64,000 bases of DNA, from the NCBI GenBank assembly GCA_016213645.1, contig JACQZY010000010.1:1-64000 (forward strand), read 5' to 3'. The translations under genes were made by a program, and so were the position numbers. A model generated the notes under the pieces. The model had not been told where the DNA came from and did no database searches. It saw nothing but the letters and a program-made list of their open reading frames with translations. Shown piece by piece: positions 18,571 through 27,074 of this stretch; the first letter of the stretch is position 1, and each line of letters begins with the position of its first letter. The DNA is from Actinomycetota bacterium (GTDB taxonomy: Bacteria; Actinomycetota; Thermoleophilia; Solirubrobacterales; JACPNS01).

Positions 18571-19410
18571 ATGCCTTCCACGAGAAACCTCACCACCGCC
18601 GAGTTGCTGCTTGAGCTACTCGAACTCGCCAGTCTCGGTGAGCTGCCGGCCGATCAGGCCGTGCGGCAAATGCGCAGATCGCATCGGTTCACGCGAGTCG
18701 CCACGCGGGTCGATCAGGCGCTGGCGTCATTGGAGCAGGAGGGCCTGCTGACGCGCACCGGATCGACGGGCCGTCCGGCCTACCGCGTGACCGAATCCGG
18801 GCTGGACGCACTTGAGCGGCAGGGTCGCTATCCGGCGGGAGCCGCTGTGATCTTCACGGATATCGTCGGCTCCACCGGCATGATCGCCGAGTTCGGCGAG
18901 GACGGCGCGCATCAGCGCCGCCAGCGCCACTTCGCGTTGCTGCATGAAGCCGTCGCATCGCGCGGCGGGCGGGTGGTCAAGAACCTCGGTGACGGTCTGA
19001 TGATCGTGTTCGCGGATCCCACTGCCGCGCTGGATTGCGCGCTGGCGATGCAGCGCGACGTGGCCGCTGACGCAGATCGCCTGGGGTTGCGCGTGGGCCT
19101 GCACGCGGGCGAACTGCTGCGCGAGGAGGGCGACTTCTTCGGCAGCACGGTGATTGTGGCGCAGCGTCTTTGCGAACGCGCGGAGTCCGGGCAGGTGATC
19201 GTTTCCGAAGATGTTCAGGTTGCCGCCGGCGATCGTTTGGGCGCGGGCGTCGGCGTCGGCTTCGGCGCGGGCGTCGGCACGCGCATGTTCGAGCTGGGGC
19301 AGATCGACCTAAAAGGACTTCGGGATCCGATCGGCGCATACGCGTTCGAGTTGCCGACGCCGGGGCCGCGGGACCCCGAGAGTCAACCCTTGACCGCGGG
19401 GGCAAGCTAG
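18571..19410 (+). CDS. winged-helix / class III nucleotide cyclase fusion protein
   Basis: 279 residues. The first 85 form a winged helix-turn-helix-like domain (LLLELLELASLGELPADQA, then LEQEGLLTR...AYRVTESGLDALE). A class III adenylate/guanylate cyclase homology domain follows: metal ligands Asp97 in IFTDIVGST and Asp141 in NLGDGLMIVF, and the conserved HAGELL and GSTVIVAQRLCE segments. Both metal Asp residues are present, so activity is plausible, but substrate choice (ATP or GTP) cannot be decided. A Gly/Val-rich insertion (GAGVGVGFGAGVG) interrupts the last part. It is soluble. It stands 9 bases before a PadR regulator gene on the same strand, so both may be co-transcribed. Confidence 0.88.
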   Translation: MPSTRNLTTAELLLELLELASLGELPADQAVRQMRRSHRFTRVATRVDQALASLEQEGLLTRTGSTGRPAYRVTESGLDALERQGRYPAGAAVIFTDIVGSTGMIAEFGEDGAHQRRQRHFALLHEAVASRGGRVVKNLGDGLMIVFADPTAALDCALAMQRDVAADADRLGLRVGLHAGELLREEGDFFGSTVIVAQRLCERAESGQVIVSEDVQVAAGDRLGAGVGVGFGAGVGTRMFELGQIDLKGLRDPIGAYAFELPTPGPRDPESQPLTAGAS

Positions 19411-19419
19411 GAACGGGCC

Positions 19420-19893
19420 GTGTCACGACGTTTCTTCAAACACGGAGAACTGCCGCTGGTGCTGCTTGCGCTGGTGGCGCAGCGGCCGCGCCACGGCTAC
19501 GAGATCATGTCCGAGCTGTCGCGACTTTTCGGACCGCGTTATCGCGCCTCGCCGGGAAGTGTGTATCCGGCGATCGAGGCGCTTCAGTTGGAAGAGCTGA
19601 TCGACGGCCAGGCAATTGAAGGGCGAACTGTCTACACGGTGACGTCGCCGGGCCGACAGGCGCTTCAGGATCGCGCCGAACTGCTGGCCGCCCTTGAACT
19701 TCGCCTCGACGTGCGCCTCGATAGCGAGGACACGTTCGACGCCGCACTTACACGATTCAAGGCCCGGCTTGCGCCCCTGAACGGCCGCGTGGATCCGCTG
19801 GACGCCGAACCGATCCTCGAGCGCGCCGCGCTCGAGTTGGAACAGCTTGAGGAATCTCGAAACCGCAAACAGAGGAGAAGAAATGAACGATGA
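19420..19893 (+). CDS. PadR-family transcriptional regulator
   Basis: 157 residues from GTG 19420. The N-terminal winged helix shows the family pattern: LPLVLLALVAQRPRHGYEIM, then SPGSVYPAIEALQLEELI and a wing TVYTVTSPGRQALQ. The C-terminal half is a helical dimerisation region rich in Leu and Glu. PadR proteins repress neighbouring genes, often membrane or stress genes, and are released by small ligands. The next gene (2TM/SHOCT membrane protein) overlaps its 3' end by 11 bases, so they are translationally linked and the membrane protein is a likely target or partner. Confidence 0.9.
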   Translation: MSRRFFKHGELPLVLLALVAQRPRHGYEIMSELSRLFGPRYRASPGSVYPAIEALQLEELIDGQAIEGRTVYTVTSPGRQALQDRAELLAALELRLDVRLDSEDTFDAALTRFKARLAPLNGRVDPLDAEPILERAALELEQLEESRNRKQRRRNER

Positions 19894-20368
19894 TCCATTC
19901 GCTCGCGCCGTGCAACGAGTGCAGGCGGCCGAACAGGCCGAACAGGCAACCAAACGCAACCGTCGAAACGAACGGATTTCATCCACCAGTCGCTCGGGTT
20001 TTCGCATTCACGCGAGCGTCTACGTGGCCACAAACCTAATGCTGATCATGATCTGGCTAGCGACGTGGCTGATCAACGGCATCACCGGTTACCCATGGTT
20101 CATCTACCCGCTGCTCGGCTGGGGCATCGGTCTCGCCGCCCACTTCGCCGCCGTGCAGCATCACCTCACAAGGAGACCACGGAGTTCGCAAGGCGATCAA
20201 CCGTTGCCGCAAGCGGGTGGACAAGGGGTCGCAGCGTCTGCCACTGCCGGACCCGCACGACCAGAGTCTTCAACAGCTGAAGAACTTACGCGCCTGGCGG
20301 AGCTTCATCGCAGCGGAGCATTGAGCGACGAAGAATTCAGCGCCGCAAAAGGGAAGTTGCTGAAGTAG
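19883..20368 (+). CDS. 2TM-domain membrane protein with C-terminal SHOCT motif
   Basis: 161 residues from ATG 19883, preceded by GAGGAG; it overlaps the PadR gene by 11 bases. A charged N-terminal helix (about 1-40) precedes two membrane spans (VYVATNLMLIMIWLATWLI and YPWFIYPLLGWGIGLAAHF), as in the 2TM domain family. After a flexible Gln/Gly/Pro linker the protein ends in a short helical hairpin, LAELHRSGALSDEEFSAAKGKLLK, cited here in part as LHRSGALSDEEFSAAK, which is the SHOCT oligomerisation motif. It probably acts as a small membrane partner in the PadR-controlled unit; the precise role is unknown. Confidence 0.87.
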   Translation: MNDDPFARAVQRVQAAEQAEQATKRNRRNERISSTSRSGFRIHASVYVATNLMLIMIWLATWLINGITGYPWFIYPLLGWGIGLAAHFAAVQHHLTRRPRSSQGDQPLPQAGGQGVAASATAGPARPESSTAEELTRLAELHRSGALSDEEFSAAKGKLLK

Positions 20369-20391
20369 CTCGCCACGCGTTCTCGGCGGCG

Positions 20392-21156
20392 TCAGTGCCG
20401 CACTCGCGTCAGCACGACCTTCACCGTCGGGTCAACCGATGCCGTGGCGTTGTAGGTGACGCCATCGGGACAGGGCTGTTGCAGGTTCGAGCAGGTCTCG
20501 ATGGCTGACTCGTTTGAACCGCCGGTCGCCGTCACACGACGCTTACCCGCTTTCAACTGACTGCGCCGCACTTTCAGTTCGACGTCACGGTATTCCGGGC
20601 CGGGCAGGCTGTTGCCCGATGACGCCTCATTGGCACCTTCGAAATATGGACAGTCCTTAAAGTCGGGCGTCGGATCGCTGCCCCAGTGAAGAATCAACCG
20701 CGAACGACTGAGCTTGAGTGTCGGAAAACTCGTCTTGGGATTCTTCGGTCCGCAGCCCACGTTCGGCTCGGACATCGTCACCGTGCCGGCCGTTTGCGTC
20801 ACCAGCGACCAGGTACTCGGAAAGACGGCCGACGGAGCACACTCGGCACCGGAAACGGTGTGGGTTTCGATCCCCGTTCGCGTGTGCTTGCCGGTCAAAT
20901 CGAGCACTGCCACGCCGCCATTGGATATGCCGAGCTTGCCCGTGCCGCTCAACTTCACCACATCCTGCCCGTTGCCGTCGTCGGTGCGAACGCAGTCCGT
21001 AGACACCTGCTCGTAGTGATGAGTCCATGGCCGCGTCTGCGTAAACGTCACTTTGGCGCGATACACGAAAGGCTTGGCCAGAGCGTCAGGAACGCATACG
21101 AAAAAGGCAAGCACAAGGACCAACATGGACGACCGTGCGGGAAGCGTGGGATGCAT
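20392..21156 (-). CDS. secreted hypothetical protein
   Basis: 254 residues. The start is placed at ATG 21156, which has GGAG 8 bases upstream and begins directly before a signal peptide (MLVLVLAFFVCVPDALA); the frame itself is open to 21219. The mature protein is beta-rich with eight or so Cys residues and segments such as VKLSGTGKLGISNGGVAVLDL and LKLSRSRLILHWG, compatible with an extracellular beta-sandwich held by disulphides. No enzymatic motif. It converges on the 2TM/SHOCT gene with 23 bases between. Unknown family. Confidence 0.7.
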   Translation of the reverse strand: MHPTLPARSSMLVLVLAFFVCVPDALAKPFVYRAKVTFTQTRPWTHHYEQVSTDCVRTDDGNGQDVVKLSGTGKLGISNGGVAVLDLTGKHTRTGIETHTVSGAECAPSAVFPSTWSLVTQTAGTVTMSEPNVGCGPKNPKTSFPTLKLSRSRLILHWGSDPTPDFKDCPYFEGANEASSGNSLPGPEYRDVELKVRRSQLKAGKRRVTATGGSNESAIETCSNLQQPCPDGVTYNATASVDPTVKVVLTRVRH

Positions 21157-21305
21157 CGTTAGGACTCCAACCTTCGGGCGTTCCGATTGTGCACAAACCT
21201 TTGGTGCCGAGCAACGCAAGGCAACAAGCCTGACGTTCAGATCATCCTAGGTGAATTCCGGAAGCAAAAAGCGCGAACCCCGGCGGTCTACCTCCAAGTA
21301 ACCCC

Positions 21306-21328
21306 GCGCAGGCACCGGTGATCTGCGC
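21306..21328. repeat. 23-bp near-palindromic repeat, copy 1
   Basis: GCGCAGGCACCGGT followed by GATCTGCGC. The ends (GCGCA / TGCGC) and the centre (ACCGGT) are inverted repeats. An identical copy starts 54 bases downstream. Confidence 0.8.
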
Positions 21329-21359
21329 ACCATGTCCCCGCAGCGCAATGCGGTTCTCT

Positions 21360-21382
21360 GCGCAGGCACCGGTGATCTGCGC
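21360..21382. repeat. 23-bp near-palindromic repeat, copy 2
   Basis: Exact second copy of the 23-bp element. The 31 bases between the copies are unrelated to either. No further copy was found in the window by eye. Confidence 0.8.
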
Positions 21383-21646
21383 GTGGTGATTGGTGGGGTT
21401 CGGCCGTTTGGCGTGCTTCAATAGATTCACCAGAGAGAGGAGGTGGTCCGACTGAATCATTTGTTTTTCGGGACTCTGGAGGTGCGGGGCCGCTAGGCGG
21501 CCGCGTGTTTCGCCCGTCGCGTGAGCGGCGGTCCGGGGCAGGCAGGGGTGAGCCGCTTGGCGGAATCCAACCCTGGCGCCGGTGAGGGGTCGTGCCGGAC
21601 TTTGTCCCATCCGGCGTGTTTTGCGACGCCTCGCTTCAAATCGCAC

Positions 21647-21680
21647 CGCGAAGAGCCGCCCGTGAGGGTGGCTCTTCGCG
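21647..21680 (+). other. 15-bp stem hairpin in the hydrolase leader
   Basis: CGCGAAGAGCC pairs perfectly with GGCTCTTCGCG, and the inner GCCC/GGGT pair extends the stem to 15 bp around a GTGA tetraloop. No T-run follows, so it is not a classical terminator. It lies about 140 bases before the hydrolase start and may be part of a cis-acting RNA. Confidence 0.65.
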
Positions 21681-21817
21681 CTTACGGGACGCGACGAGTG
21701 CCGGTCGTCGGCAATCCACGGCTCGGTGCGGACCAAGATCCGTCCGTCCGCCGCGTAACTTGTCTGTGCATCAAGTGTTTTGCCATGTACTCGGCAATTC
21801 AAGGAGTCTCAAGCGCC

Positions 21818-22765
21818 ATGGTCACAGCAGTCGAAGCGCCAACAGTGCAGGTTCGCGAAGCCAACCTGCACGGTCACAAAGTCGCCTACCGCATCGCCGG
21901 TAGTGGTCCCGCGATCATGCTCGTGCACGGGATCGCTGGTACCGGCGCCACCTGGGAAGACGTGATGGAGCGACTCGCAGGCGATTTCACGCTGATTGCC
22001 CCCGACCTGCCTGGCCACGGCGACTCCGATAAGCCCGTCGGCGATTACTCGCTCGGCTCGCTTGCCAGCATGCTGCGCGACTTGATGGTGACGATCGGCG
22101 TGGAGCAGGCCACGATGGTGGGCCACTCGCTGGGCGGCGGCGTGGTGATGCAGTTCGTGTACCAGTTTCCGCAGCGTTGTGACCGGTTGGTGCTGGTCTC
22201 CAGTGGCGGTCTGGGCCGCGACGTCAACATGCTGCTGCGCGCCGCTTGTCTGCCCGGTGCCGACATGTTTCTGGCCGCGACCGCGGCGCCGATCGCAACG
22301 ATTGGCAGTGTCGTGGGCAGCACGCTGGGGCGCTTTGGCTGGCGTCCGGGACCGGACCTTGAAGAGGTCGCCCGCGGCTTCGCCTCGCTGGCGGACACGG
22401 AAACGCGCACGGCGTTTCTGCACACGCTTAAGAGCGTCGTCGGAGTAGAGGGTCAGCGCGTCAACGCGAGCGATCGCCTTTATCTGGCGTCGGAGATGCC
22501 AACGCTGCTTATCTCCGGCGAACGCGATCCGATCATCCCGGCAAGCCACGCCGAGGAGGCTCACGAGATCATGGCCGGCAGTCGCCTGGTGATTTTTCAG
22601 AAGTCGGGCCACATGCCGCACGTGGACCAGCCGTCCACATTCGCCCGCACGCTTCGGGAGTTCATGGAGAACACCGAGCCGGCGGAGATCACGACCGAGC
22701 GATGGAGCGAGGTACTTCGCGGCACAAAAAGCACAAAGCCTCGGCGAAGAGCGGCTACTCAATAG
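21818..22765 (+). CDS. alpha/beta-fold hydrolase
   Basis: 315 residues from ATG 21818, chosen because AAGGAG lies 11 bases upstream and the alpha/beta fold begins soon after; an ATG at 21785 is also possible. Signatures: oxyanion strand LVHGIAGTGATW, nucleophile Ser104 in GHSLGGG, acid Asp in SGERDPIIP, and the base His in SGHMPHVDQP. The lid region (about 130-210) is Ala/Gly-rich and hydrophobic. A basic tail (KSTKPRRRAATQ) ends the protein. The family covers esterases, epoxide hydrolases and haloperoxidase-like enzymes; the substrate cannot be inferred. No signal peptide, so it is cytoplasmic. It has a long, structured leader upstream. Confidence 0.92.
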   Translation: MVTAVEAPTVQVREANLHGHKVAYRIAGSGPAIMLVHGIAGTGATWEDVMERLAGDFTLIAPDLPGHGDSDKPVGDYSLGSLASMLRDLMVTIGVEQATMVGHSLGGGVVMQFVYQFPQRCDRLVLVSSGGLGRDVNMLLRAACLPGADMFLAATAAPIATIGSVVGSTLGRFGWRPGPDLEEVARGFASLADTETRTAFLHTLKSVVGVEGQRVNASDRLYLASEMPTLLISGERDPIIPASHAEEAHEIMAGSRLVIFQKSGHMPHVDQPSTFARTLREFMENTEPAEITTERWSEVLRGTKSTKPRRRAATQ

Positions 22766-22872
22766 TAAGTAAGTTAAATCGCTAAAACCGATACGGTTTC
22801 AGCTTTCGTGGATTCGCATGGACGCGGACCGAAAGCTCATCACAGGGTTGTGAAAGCCGAAAGGTTGACAAG

Positions 22873-23811
22873 TTGATTTATACGTCGAAAGTGGCGATTC
22901 CGGCCGCGTTGCGCACGCTTGCGATCGCCGCCTCATTTTGCTTGGCGATCCTCTTCCCGTCTACCGCAAGCGCCGAAGTGGTGCCGAATCCGAGCACGTG
23001 GACGATCGACCAGAATACGTTGACGGCCGTCGACGCGCAAGAGGAAAGCTGGCTTTCCGACGGCGACGAGCCGTATATCGCCGTGATCAGGTTTCGCTCG
23101 CGCTTCGGGCAGGCCGGTTCTACCCAGGCAACGTTCCTCGGTGGGCTAAAGGAGCTTCATAGCGGCGCCGACGACGGCGACTCGATGACAATCCCCGACT
23201 CGATGGGGCGTTCCGATTTTGCGGACGTGACCAGGCTCGACGGCCTCGCCCTCTTCAACGGCCAGAATCCCGAGATCGTTGGCACGATCACCGTGGCGAT
23301 GGAAAGCGACGCCACACCGTTTTCGTTTATGGCCACCGGATTCCGCAGGGCCGCCGAGGTCGCAAGAAAGGAGATCGCCTCGATTGTCGAGACGACCACG
23401 GTCGCACAAATCATCGCCGATCCCGCGGCATTTCAAGCCAAAGTGACGGACGTCGCCACGCGCGTTCGCAAGCGCGCTCAACTCAGCGTGTGGGAAGACA
23501 TCGGTCTCACGCTCGTGTCCCTCGGCGACCCGGACGATCGAATCGGCGCAAAGGTCTCGCTGTTCATAGGCATCGACGAGAAGATGTTCACCAACGAACT
23601 GCTGGCATTCCTAAAGGGATTGGCAACGCCGGAGGGTGACCTTTGGCTCGATCAGCTGCAGGCCCTGCCGCAGACAATCGACAGCCAGCTCGCGGCCGCG
23701 GTTCCGCCGTCGCAGGGTGTGGCGGGCACGCTTCGCCGACGCAACTACTCGCTCGATTTTGCGGGAGACGGCGCCACATATCGCGTGTCGCACAAGGTCT
23801 TCCCAAACTAG
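22873..23811 (+). CDS. secreted hypothetical protein
   Basis: 312 residues from TTG 22873, with AAAGG about 11 bases upstream. The signal peptide is clear (LAIAASFCLAILFPSTASA-E). The mature protein is almost free of Cys and mixes beta strands (EPYIAVIRFRSRFGQAGST) with a helical middle (EVARKEIASIVETTTVAQII). The segment EPYIAVIRFRS and the residues after it suggest a beta-sandwich. The family was not recognised; by composition it is a soluble exported protein. A hairpin at 23827-23866 lies between it and the convergent membrane protein gene. Confidence 0.7.
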   Translation: MIYTSKVAIPAALRTLAIAASFCLAILFPSTASAEVVPNPSTWTIDQNTLTAVDAQEESWLSDGDEPYIAVIRFRSRFGQAGSTQATFLGGLKELHSGADDGDSMTIPDSMGRSDFADVTRLDGLALFNGQNPEIVGTITVAMESDATPFSFMATGFRRAAEVARKEIASIVETTTVAQIIADPAAFQAKVTDVATRVRKRAQLSVWEDIGLTLVSLGDPDDRIGAKVSLFIGIDEKMFTNELLAFLKGLATPEGDLWLDQLQALPQTIDSQLAAAVPPSQGVAGTLRRRNYSLDFAGDGATYRVSHKVFPN

Positions 23812-23826
23812 TTCGAAATTCGGTTG

Positions 23827-23866
23827 CCGCGACGACACGGAGCACCTTCGCTTCGGGTCGTCGCGG
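23827..23866. terminator. probable bidirectional hairpin terminator
   Basis: A 10-bp perfect stem (CCGCGACGAC / GTCGTCGCGG) with a 20-base loop that itself contains an inverted CTTCG element. It lies between two convergent genes. No T-run follows, as is usual in GC-rich actinobacteria. Confidence 0.5.
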
Positions 23867-23920
23867 TGATTGTCGAGTTGCGAGGCGGTCAGCGACTCGC
23901 GGTCCGCAGCTGTTTAACCG

Positions 23921-25654
23921 CTATCGCCCGATCTCGTCTCGCAGGTCTTCAAGCTGATTCAGAATCTCGCGTTGGCGGCGAATCAGCTCGTCCAGCCGTT
24001 CTTGCTGATCCTTCTTCGTTCCGGTGGCACCGGCTGTTCCGGTAGATCCCGCCTCGCCGGTCGATCCCACCGCGCCTGTGGCCCCAGAGGCCTGGCCGCC
24101 CGTCGCCGCGCCGTCGGCGCCCGGCCCGGCCCCACCCCGCACATAACGCTCGATCTTCTCGTCCGCCTGCGAGTCGGAGTCGTTGTCGAACACTGCGGCG
24201 ACACGATTGGTCGCGGCGTCGATGAACACGGTCTTAGAGACATTGTTCGCGCTGTCGGGCACGATCGACGTCATAAACACCAACTTTCCGTTCACGACCA
24301 GCGGGCGAGGCTCGATCACGCGAAAGCCGCCGCGGTCGCCCGATGTGTTGCGCGTCGTCTCGGTGAACACGATTCCGGGAATCGAAAGCGAACGCACCGT
24401 TTCAAGCACCCTGCGATTGCCGGTCAGATCGGACTTGCTGCCCGGTTGCCAGAGCCGAGTTCTGCCGCTGAGTGAATCGGTCAGGAAGATCGCGTTGACG
24501 GCGAAAGCCTTGCCGTACGGCTCTGCCGCGCTCACAAACTGCAACCCGCCTTTTCCGAAATCCATCAGGTACGGCTGGGGATTGGTTTCCGTGTGGGAGA
24601 TCTGTGTCTGATCCTCATGCGAAAACCACTTGTTGAAGAGACCGTTCTTGTAGGCGTACGACTCCTGAAGCCGACGGGCGAGACTGTCGGGGAAAGCGCG
24701 TCCGGCCGCTTGTAGGGCCGGGTGCCGCTGGGCCTGTGCGGGGGAGAGGTCGTCGATCTTGCCGTCCGGGCGAACGATGAACACGCCACCAAACGCCGGC
24801 CGACGGATCAGCCACCCCTTGTATTTCATGTACGGCACGGCGATCAACGGCTTACCCTTCGTGTCGGCCAGCGCGATCGGATCGTCCAGCTCCGCGAAGA
24901 AGCGCTTCTTCCGCAGCCGCCAAGTGAGATTGTCGGTGAAATACATCCCCGGCGCTGTCTTGAATTCAGCGTCCACCAGCTTCGTCTGGCGCGTCGAAGC
25001 CGACGCGTTCAACTCGAGGATTCCGGCGGTGCGCTGCGCCAGCGAGCGGTACGCGCCGTCCGGTGTGCGCAGGGCAGTCCAGTACAGATGGCCGTCGCGG
25101 CGAATCAGGTGAAAGTCCGTCAGATGTTCGGTGGGTGAGTTGAAACCCGAGCCGGCGACGCGCTCGCCGACCTCTTTCGGAGTCAAGCGCACGGCGCCGG
25201 CCGCCGGGAGTTTCTCGATTGACTGGAAATCCGTGTGCGAGTAGAGCTGCAGCGACACAAGCGGGCCGTTGAGTATGCCCATCACGAAAAAGACCGCAAA
25301 GGCAAGCACCGCTGAAGCCATCAGCACGCCGGCCGCCCGGCCGAGCGACTGCGCCAGCCGCCTGAGCGGATGCCCGGGCGGCAGCATGCTGACGAACGAG
25401 GCCGTTCGCTCGTCAATGATGTCCATCTTCGGCGTTCGCCGGTACGTGCGCGCGGCCAGGGCCCCGCCACCCGCGAAGATCAACAGCGGCAACAGCCAGA
25501 CCACCGGTGCCGCATAAAACCTGAAAAGCAACGGGTAAAGCAGCGGCCGCAGCCAAAACAGCGCCGCGAGCAGAATGATCGCGAACGCGATACGCGGAAT
25601 CGACTTTCGCCGTGGGGCGGGCTTTGCCGGTAAACGGCGTGGTGGCGAACTCAT
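23921..25654 (-). CDS. membrane protein with large extracellular domain and collagen-like tail
   Basis: 577 residues. The basic Pro/Arg N-terminus is followed by two spans (about 22-45 and 50-68), a cytoplasmic loop containing DERTASFVSMLPPGHPLRR, and a third span (GVLMASAVLAFAVFFVMGIL) around 110-130. The rest, about 370 residues, is extracellular with repeated aromatic strands (GHLYWTALRTPDGAY; WLIRRPAFGGVFIVRPDG). Near the C-terminus a run of Gly-X-Thr/Ser-like triplets (GAVGSTGEAGSTGTAGATGT) resembles collagen-like sequence and leads into a coiled coil (RLDELIRRQREILNQLEDL). The extracellular core contains PYMKYKGWLI, reminiscent of CvpA-independent permuted cell-surface domains, but no family was firmly recognised. 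Confidence 0.65.
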   Translation of the reverse strand: MSSPPRRLPAKPAPRRKSIPRIAFAIILLAALFWLRPLLYPLLFRFYAAPVVWLLPLLIFAGGGALAARTYRRTPKMDIIDERTASFVSMLPPGHPLRRLAQSLGRAAGVLMASAVLAFAVFFVMGILNGPLVSLQLYSHTDFQSIEKLPAAGAVRLTPKEVGERVAGSGFNSPTEHLTDFHLIRRDGHLYWTALRTPDGAYRSLAQRTAGILELNASASTRQTKLVDAEFKTAPGMYFTDNLTWRLRKKRFFAELDDPIALADTKGKPLIAVPYMKYKGWLIRRPAFGGVFIVRPDGKIDDLSPAQAQRHPALQAAGRAFPDSLARRLQESYAYKNGLFNKWFSHEDQTQISHTETNPQPYLMDFGKGGLQFVSAAEPYGKAFAVNAIFLTDSLSGRTRLWQPGSKSDLTGNRRVLETVRSLSIPGIVFTETTRNTSGDRGGFRVIEPRPLVVNGKLVFMTSIVPDSANNVSKTVFIDAATNRVAAVFDNDSDSQADEKIERYVRGGAGPGADGAATGGQASGATGAVGSTGEAGSTGTAGATGTKKDQQERLDELIRRQREILNQLEDLRDEIGR

Positions 25655-25790
25655 CGTTGGGAGTATGGCCGATCTCGGCGGCGGATAGCTCGCAGGCCGG
25701 CCGGCGCCGCCTGACCGCTCGTCGCTCTCCGACGACGGCCACGGGTCTTACGATTTCCCTGCCGGTTCACGGCCGCGAGCGCGCACAGCA

Positions 25791-27017
25791 ATGAATCCGA
25801 TGCGACCGATCAAGACCTCACCGCAACTCCGAGCCCAGCCCGGCGACAACGTCGAAATCGCCTCGTCGTTTATCGAACTGTTCTTCGACCTGGTCTTCGT
25901 GTTCGCGGTCACGCAGCTCTCGAATCACCTGCTTGGCCACCTGGACCTGCGCGGCGTGGCGCAAACGACGTTTCTGCTGATGGTCCTTTGGTGGGCCTGG
26001 ATCTACACGACCTGGACCACCAACTGGATGGATCCTGACCTGCCGCTGGTGCGATTGATGCTGATGGCGTCGATGCTCTGCGGCCTACTGATGGCGGTAG
26101 CCATCCCGGATGCCTTCGGCGATCGCGCGCTGCTGTTCGCCGGCGCTTATGTTGCGCTGCAGTTGATCGTGAACGGCTTCAAACTCGTCGCCACGCCCGA
26201 GGGGCACGAATTTCAGCCGATCTTCGCGCGCATCTTCATCTGGTACGTGTGGGTGAGCGCGCTCTGGATCGCCGGCGCGCTGGCGGGAGGCGACGCGCTC
26301 TACGTGATCTGGGCAATCGCGTTGGTTGCCGATTATGCCGGGCCGTACTACCGCTACTGGAACCCCTGGCACGGCAACGCCGAAACGACCGAGTGGCGCA
26401 TCACGCCGTCACACTTTGTCGAGCGATTCCAGCTTTTCGTGATCATCGCGCTGGGCGAATCAGTCGTCGTCACCGGCGCGGCAACGGCTAACGCCGGACT
26501 CGACACCGAGTCGCTGCTCGCGCTGGTCGGCGCGTTCGTTTTTACGGCGACGATGTGGTGGCTTTACTTCGACGAGGTCGCGGTGTACGCCTTGCGGCAC
26601 ATGAACCGCGCGGAAGATCCGGGTCGGCTCGGCCGCGACGCGTATACCTATGGTCACATTCCGATAATCGCCGGGATCATCGTCAGCGCCGTGGGGGACA
26701 AGCTGGTGATCGAGGACCCGGCAAACACGCTTGCCACCGCGGAATTGCTCGTGGTTTTTGGCGGACCGATGCTGTATCTCGCGGGGCACACGGTTTTTCG
26801 CTGGGCGATGATTCGCAGCGTGAGCCGGAAGCGTGTGCTGGCAATCGCCGCGCTGGGCGCATTTGCGGTTGTCGCGTGGCTCGTGGAGATTCGTGCCGAT
26901 GCCTCCGCCGCGATCACCACCGCGGTGTTGGTTCTGCTTGCGATCTGGGAGTATCGCCCGTCAGAAAAGCGCGAGGAGCGTTATCGGGAAACGATCCTCG
27001 CTGCGAAGGGACCGTGA
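25791..27017 (+). CDS. ltrA: LtrA-family (low temperature requirement A) membrane protein
   Basis: 408 residues with about ten or eleven membrane spans. The family signature is at the N-terminus: VEIASSFIELFFDLVFVFAV followed by TQLSNHLL. Other family segments are LWWAWIYTTWTTNWMDPD, RFQLFVIIALGESVVVTGAA and YGHIPIIAGIIVSAVG. Length matches the family. LtrA was named for cold growth in Listeria, but the molecular function of the family is not known. The short gap to the upstream membrane protein gene on the opposite strand (136 bases) should contain a divergent promoter region. A charged tail (EKREERYRETI) ends the protein. Confidence 0.95.
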   Translation: MNPMRPIKTSPQLRAQPGDNVEIASSFIELFFDLVFVFAVTQLSNHLLGHLDLRGVAQTTFLLMVLWWAWIYTTWTTNWMDPDLPLVRLMLMASMLCGLLMAVAIPDAFGDRALLFAGAYVALQLIVNGFKLVATPEGHEFQPIFARIFIWYVWVSALWIAGALAGGDALYVIWAIALVADYAGPYYRYWNPWHGNAETTEWRITPSHFVERFQLFVIIALGESVVVTGAATANAGLDTESLLALVGAFVFTATMWWLYFDEVAVYALRHMNRAEDPGRLGRDAYTYGHIPIIAGIIVSAVGDKLVIEDPANTLATAELLVVFGGPMLYLAGHTVFRWAMIRSVSRKRVLAIAALGAFAVVAWLVEIRADASAAITTAVLVLLAIWEYRPSEKREERYRETILAAKGP

Positions 27018-27074
27018 CGAAGCGCAGGGATCGCCGGTGGAATCCGCCGGTGCGTTGTGGGATACTTCCGGGCA

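Larger units (their letters stand above)
21157..21817. other. long non-coding region with repeats and a structured leader
   Basis: 660 bases between a minus-strand secreted protein and the plus-strand alpha/beta hydrolase. The left half contains two copies of a 23-bp near-palindrome (listed separately). The right half (about 21480-21780) is GC-rich with several nested inverted repeats, including a 15-bp stem at 21647-21680, and probably forms a structured 5' leader of the hydrolase mRNA. Open frames across it are arginine-rich and not protein-like. Confidence 0.5.

Noticed and set aside
21306-21382. Mini CRISPR array (23-bp repeat, 31-bp spacer)
   Set aside because: Only two repeats, palindromic rather than CRISPR-like, and no cas gene in the window.
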